From NCBI GenBank assembly GCA_000435615.1, contig FR882005.1, positions 1 to 8,602 on the forward strand: a stretch of 8,602 nt of DNA. The letters run 5' to 3'. Origin of the DNA: Firmicutes bacterium CAG:238. GTDB lineage: Bacteria > Bacillota > Clostridia > Peptostreptococcales > Anaerovoracaceae. Positions 6,659 to 8,602 of this stretch are shown here, piece after piece (the stretch's first letter is position 1; each line of letters begins with the position of its first letter). Under the pieces are notes generated by a model that did no database searches, was not told the origin of the DNA, and was given only the letters and a program-made list of their open reading frames with translations. A program made the translations under genes and the position numbers.

Positions 6659-7201
6659 CTAAAATACCCTCCATTTTTCCCATAAAAAGCTCCACTGCCC
6701 CGGCCGGATACATTCGTCCGGGGTCGCACACATATATATAATGTAATAAAGTCCGAGCATGACTGCCATTGTCAGCAAAATCACTCCGGCTTCCATCAAA
6801 GGAAGCGTGACGCACCTTCTTCTAAGTTCATGATTATCCGGCAGGCGGCGCATTGTGTAAAACGCATTGCTTCCGTTTTTGTGATAAGCATAGTGGCTGA
6901 AAAGCTGAGAGAGCAGGCAGATAAGCGCAAAAGCCGGAAAGGCCGTCATGCTGTACCCTAATACATCCGCAAAATTTTCCATGACTGCCCCGGGGATGAG
7001 CTCTTTTCTGAAACCTCCTGCTATATAGCGGTAAAGGTTTTCCTTTTCCCTGCTGTAATTCACAAGGAAGGTCAGACTGAATATAACCGGGCATATCAGC
7101 GAGGTTAAAAAAGCCGTGCGCTCTTTCTCTGCGCGGTAGCCAATCGGAAGATGCTCCTTGATGAACATTTTGATTTTTTCATGTGTTTTCGCTTTACTCA
7201 T
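6659..7201 (-). CDS. Small three-helix membrane protein of the ABC operon
   Basis: A 180-residue protein with three predicted membrane helices at about 31-49, 83-104 and 131-157 and a basic N-terminus. Between helices two and three is FYTMRRLPDNHELRRR (114-129), a basic, probably cytoplasmic loop resembling one in small membrane subunits of Clostridial GntR/ABC operons. I offer that from memory of similar operons, not as a confirmed family. It could be a partial permease or an accessory subunit that couples to the ATPase. The start at 7201 is preferred over 7222 because an extended AAGGAGGTG lies 9 bases before it, while 7222 has no site. This start overlaps the upstream stop by 8 bases. The gene ends with TAG immediately before the ATPase ATG. 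Confidence 0.82.
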   Translation of the reverse strand: MSKAKTHEKIKMFIKEHLPIGYRAEKERTAFLTSLICPVIFSLTFLVNYSREKENLYRYIAGGFRKELIPGAVMENFADVLGYSMTAFPAFALICLLSQLFSHYAYHKNGSNAFYTMRRLPDNHELRRRCVTLPLMEAGVILLTMAVMLGLYYIIYMCATPDECIRPGQWSFLWEKWRVF

Positions 7202-7949
7202 CCGTACCTGCACCTCCTTCATCCGTATTCAGCTCTGCCTCGCCGGGGTGTTTTTCCTCGTATGCCACAAAGAAAATGCTTAAAAACACCACGAATCCGT
7301 AGGATGCTGCTTCTACGCCCGTCATAGCTTCGTTATATCCCTTTGTCGAAAGAAACCCGAATAGAAAAAGCGTGCACCAAGCAAGTCCGTCTCTGTTCTT
7401 TCTTTTCCGGCTGAAATAATTTCCTGCCGCCATCGAAAAACCGAAGGAAACAATCGCCGCAATATTGCAAACAAGTCTGACACCATCCCCGAGAGGAAAA
7501 AGAACATGCAGCGGGCCGCACCGGTAGAATGCAACCAGCAGTCTCAGCTGCGGATTTTGCGCCGTCGATATTTTATCACTGAAATAAGCTGCAAGCTCAT
7601 AGGTCATGCCGGCAGTCAGTGCCCAGAACACCGTCAAGACCATCATAATGTAGACCGCCTCCGTAATAAAAATCGGAATCGGTTTAACTTTCAGCCTCTG
7701 CACGGTCAGGTCAACGCTGCTTTTCGCTGAGCCGAGCATGTCACGCAGAAACCATAAGATAAGGAAAAGCCCGATAAGCGACGGGAGCATGGTATATCCC
7801 GATGCAATGTTTTCAAAGTACATCGTTTCACCCTGCATCTTTTCATATAGAAATGCCGCCTGAACGCATACGGACGCCAAAATCGTTATGCCAGCCGCAA
7901 GTGCGCTGCTCCTAAAAAAGAGATTATATATAGATAATAATTTTTTCAT
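7194..7949 (-). CDS. Six-helix membrane protein, ABC permease-like
   Basis: A 251-residue membrane protein with predicted helices at about 14-34, 53-70, 92-122, 155-178, 189-203 and 213-231, as in ABC-2-type permeases. It is a paralogue of the 3601-4323 product, best conserved around QRLKVKP and EAVYIMMVLTVFWALT (84-112). It differs in a hydrophilic, acidic tail (240-251) after EAEL. The start overlaps the GntR stop as ATGA; the ribosome binding site is weak (GGGG about 10 bases upstream), so translation probably depends on coupling to the regulator. With the ATPase two genes downstream it forms the core of the transporter. The direction of transport is unknown; export or a drug/peptide-sensing role is more common for this type than uptake. 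Confidence 0.83.
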   Translation of the reverse strand: MKKLLSIYNLFFRSSALAAGITILASVCVQAAFLYEKMQGETMYFENIASGYTMLPSLIGLFLILWFLRDMLGSAKSSVDLTVQRLKVKPIPIFITEAVYIMMVLTVFWALTAGMTYELAAYFSDKISTAQNPQLRLLVAFYRCGPLHVLFPLGDGVRLVCNIAAIVSFGFSMAAGNYFSRKRKNRDGLAWCTLFLFGFLSTKGYNEAMTGVEAASYGFVVFLSIFFVAYEEKHPGEAELNTDEGGAGTDE

Positions 7950-8338
7950 TTTGCTTCATCCCCCTCTGCGTCCCAATATTTCTCCAGTACCGCGATTGCT
8001 TCTTCTTTGCTGTACCCTGCCGCCTTCAGAGTACCGATTGCCATCCTTGCCCCTTCTTCTGTGAGTTCGGCTTTTATCTGTGCGATTTTCTCGTCGGAGG
8101 CACTTATGCAGCTCTTTGCTCCGGCGTGAGAGCTTATCAATTCTTCCGCTTCCATAAATGCATATGCCTTTTGGACGGTGTTCGGGTTAATTCCCAGCAA
8201 TGCCGATAAAACACGTCTTGACGGCATCTCGTCACCGAACTTGACTTCACCGGATGCAAGCCCCTGTTTAACAAATGCGATAAGCTGCATGTAAATCGGA
8301 CCGCTTCCGTCCATCTTTATTTTCTCAAAATCTACCAT
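7946..8338 (-). CDS. GntR-family transcriptional regulator, YtrA subfamily
   Basis: A 130-residue DNA-binding protein. PIYMQLIAFVKQGLASGEVKFGDEMPSRR begins at 14 and leads into a winged helix-turn-helix with recognition segment INPNTVQKAYAFMEAEELI (50-68), characteristic of GntR. Only about 50 residues follow, mostly helical, matching the short dimerisation domain of the YtrA subfamily rather than larger effector domains. The usual glycine-rich wing (G-G-FV) is changed to HAGAKSCIS. YtrA-like proteins commonly repress their own ABC operons. Here it is the first gene and its promoter holds two palindromic sites. The start at 8338 fits the family N-terminus, but the AGGAGGTG upstream is 14 bases away, longer than normal, so initiation may be inefficient. 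The next in-frame ATG (8314) has no better site. Confidence 0.92.
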   Translation of the reverse strand: MVDFEKIKMDGSGPIYMQLIAFVKQGLASGEVKFGDEMPSRRVLSALLGINPNTVQKAYAFMEAEELISSHAGAKSCISASDEKIAQIKAELTEEGARMAIGTLKAAGYSKEEAIAVLEKYWDAEGDEAK

Positions 8339-8377
8339 GTCCTTGTTTGCGGCACCTCCTCTCTCATCCGTATTAAA

Positions 8378-8401
8378 ACCGTACTACTCGCATAACACAG
8401 T
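8378..8401. promoter_or_regulatory. Second operator-like site (O2) downstream of the GntR promoter start
   Basis: Half-sites ACCGTACTAC (8378-8387) and ATAACACAGT (8392-8401) are separated by 4 bases, the geometry of the site at 8407-8430. Seventeen of 24 bases match that site, and the outer ACCGTA and ACAGT ends are the same. It lies just after the expected start near 8405. A further half-site, TCCGTATTAA, occurs at 8367-8376, 11 bp from this one in the same orientation. Binding by the GntR protein is inferred. Confidence 0.5.
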
Positions 8402-8406
8402 TCTTA

Positions 8407-8430
8407 ACCGTATTATACAAATAGTACAGT
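8407..8430. promoter_or_regulatory. Palindromic operator (O1) over the GntR promoter -10 and spacer
   Basis: ACCGTATTAT (8407-8416) and ATAGTACAGT (8421-8430) form a 24-bp inverted repeat with 8 of 10 matching positions per arm and a 4-base centre. It covers the -10 and most of the spacer of the leftward promoter, where bound repressor would exclude RNA polymerase. The protein encoded directly downstream is the obvious ligand. It is a GntR dimer of the subfamily that recognises such interrupted palindromes. Confidence 0.7.
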
Positions 8431-8440
8431 ATGGTGTCAA
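8412..8440 (-). promoter_or_regulatory. Consensus sigma-A promoter of the GntR/ABC operon
   Basis: The minus strand has TTGACA (8440-8435), 17 bases, then TATAAT (8417-8412), a perfect match in both boxes and in spacing. The start should be near 8405, giving a leader of about 67 bases. So strong a promoter with an operator over it suggests a unit kept off by repression and strongly expressed on release. No terminator is seen before 1358, so it would transcribe eight genes. Confidence 0.85.
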
Positions 8441-8490
8441 CAAAAATTGTTATATTTTTTCAAAAAATCTTCATAATTTTTCACATTTTC
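8441..8490. promoter_or_regulatory. AT-rich spacer between two divergent promoters
   Basis: The 50 bases between the two outward-facing -35 boxes are made almost entirely of A and T runs (for example A-runs near 8442 and 8462, T-runs near 8455 and 8476). Such sequence commonly acts as an UP element contacted by the polymerase alpha subunit and bends DNA. Here it could serve both promoters. Confidence 0.45.
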
Positions 8491-8519
8491 TTGACAAAAG
8501 ATTGGCAAGACACTATAAT
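8491..8519 (+). promoter_or_regulatory. Consensus sigma-A promoter of the rightward gene
   Basis: TTGACA (8491-8496), a 17-base spacer and TATAAT (8514-8519) are a perfect consensus. Transcription should begin around 8525-8527. It is divergent from the GntR promoter with the -35 boxes 50 bases apart. The GntR operator-like sites lie well upstream, so this promoter is probably not under direct GntR repression. Confidence 0.88.
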
Positions 8520-8525
8520 ATGGGT

Positions 8526-8539
8526 GTGTCGAAAGACGC
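8526..8539 (+). other. GAAA-tetraloop hairpin at the 5' end of the rightward mRNA
   Basis: GTGTC (8526-8530), loop GAAA and GACGC (8535-8539) form a five-pair stem with one G-U pair, capped by a GNRA tetraloop. It lies at or within two bases of the predicted transcript start. Stems at the extreme 5' end protect mRNA from 5'-dependent decay in both Bacillus and E. coli. A protective role here is inferred. Confidence 0.5.
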
Positions 8540-8587
8540 GATTCTTTATTTATTTATTTAACTTAATATTATTAAGGAGGACTTATT

Positions 8588-8602
8588 ATGGGTAAAAAGA
8601 TC
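8588..8602 (+). CDS. Start of a rightward gene, five codons only, product unknown
   Basis: ATG at 8588 follows AAGGAGG (8574-8580) by 7 bases and reads MGKKI before the window ends. The consensus promoter, 5' hairpin and near-ideal ribosome binding site all point to a highly expressed gene. The leader between hairpin and site is AU-rich, with four TTTA repeats (8545-8560). A weak AU stem, CTTAAT with ATTAAG (8562-8576), touches the first bases of the site. Five residues do not identify the product. Confidence 0.8.

Noticed and set aside
7199..7222. Earlier start (7222) for the small membrane protein
   Set aside because: No ribosome binding site precedes it, and it would place the strong AAGGAGGTG inside the coding sequence, where it instead fits the start at 7201.
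8334..8357. Possible leader peptide starting at the GTG within AGGAGGTG and ending at a TAG just inside the GntR gene
   Set aside because: The GTG lies within the ribosome binding site itself and has no site of its own upstream.
8337..8561. Rightward 74-codon open frame in the divergent promoter region
   Set aside because: It runs through both promoters and the AT-rich spacer, has no ribosome binding site, and its sequence is explained by regulatory DNA.

Overview
The window looks like part of a Clostridia-type Firmicute chromosome. The evidence is strong AGGAGG ribosome binding sites on most genes, two exact TTGACA-N17-TATAAT sigma-A promoters, AT-rich intergenic DNA around more GC-balanced genes, and a YtrA-subfamily GntR regulator leading an ABC-transporter operon. 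I cannot name a genus.

The main content is one leftward (minus-strand) operon running from a promoter at about 8440 to a terminator at about 1332. In transcription order it encodes a GntR/YtrA-like repressor (8338-7946), a six-helix permease-like protein (7949-7194), a small three-helix membrane protein (7201-6659), an ABC ATPase (6658-5924), a large exported protein (5927-4320), a second six-helix permease-like protein (4323-3601), a second large exported protein (3604-1946) and a Nudix hydrolase (1949-1341). Neighbouring genes overlap by 4-8 bases or abut, with no internal gap, so they are probably translationally coupled. The second permease/exported-protein pair is a diverged paralogous copy of the first permease and first exported protein. 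A single ATPase therefore appears to serve a duplicated membrane-plus-extracellular module. The repressor promoter carries two similar 24-bp operator-like sites with identical half-site spacing, which suggests autoregulation. By analogy with YtrA-regulated transporters the system may respond to envelope stress or extracellular peptides. That role is inferred, and the exported proteins match no family I can name.

Left of the operon lies a separately transcribed alpha/beta hydrolase of the lysophospholipase/monoacylglycerol-lipase type (1260-325), with its own extended -10 promoter and a likely terminator. The leftmost 270 bases have no gene. They hold two copies, 130 bp apart, of a promoter-like block pointing left, and a third TTGACA close to the window edge. 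A leftward gene or RNA operon beyond the window probably uses a stack of promoters.

At the right end a consensus promoter drives a rightward gene, of which only the first five codons (8588-8602) are present. Its leader begins with a GAAA-tetraloop hairpin and has a strong AAGGAGG site, suggesting high expression.
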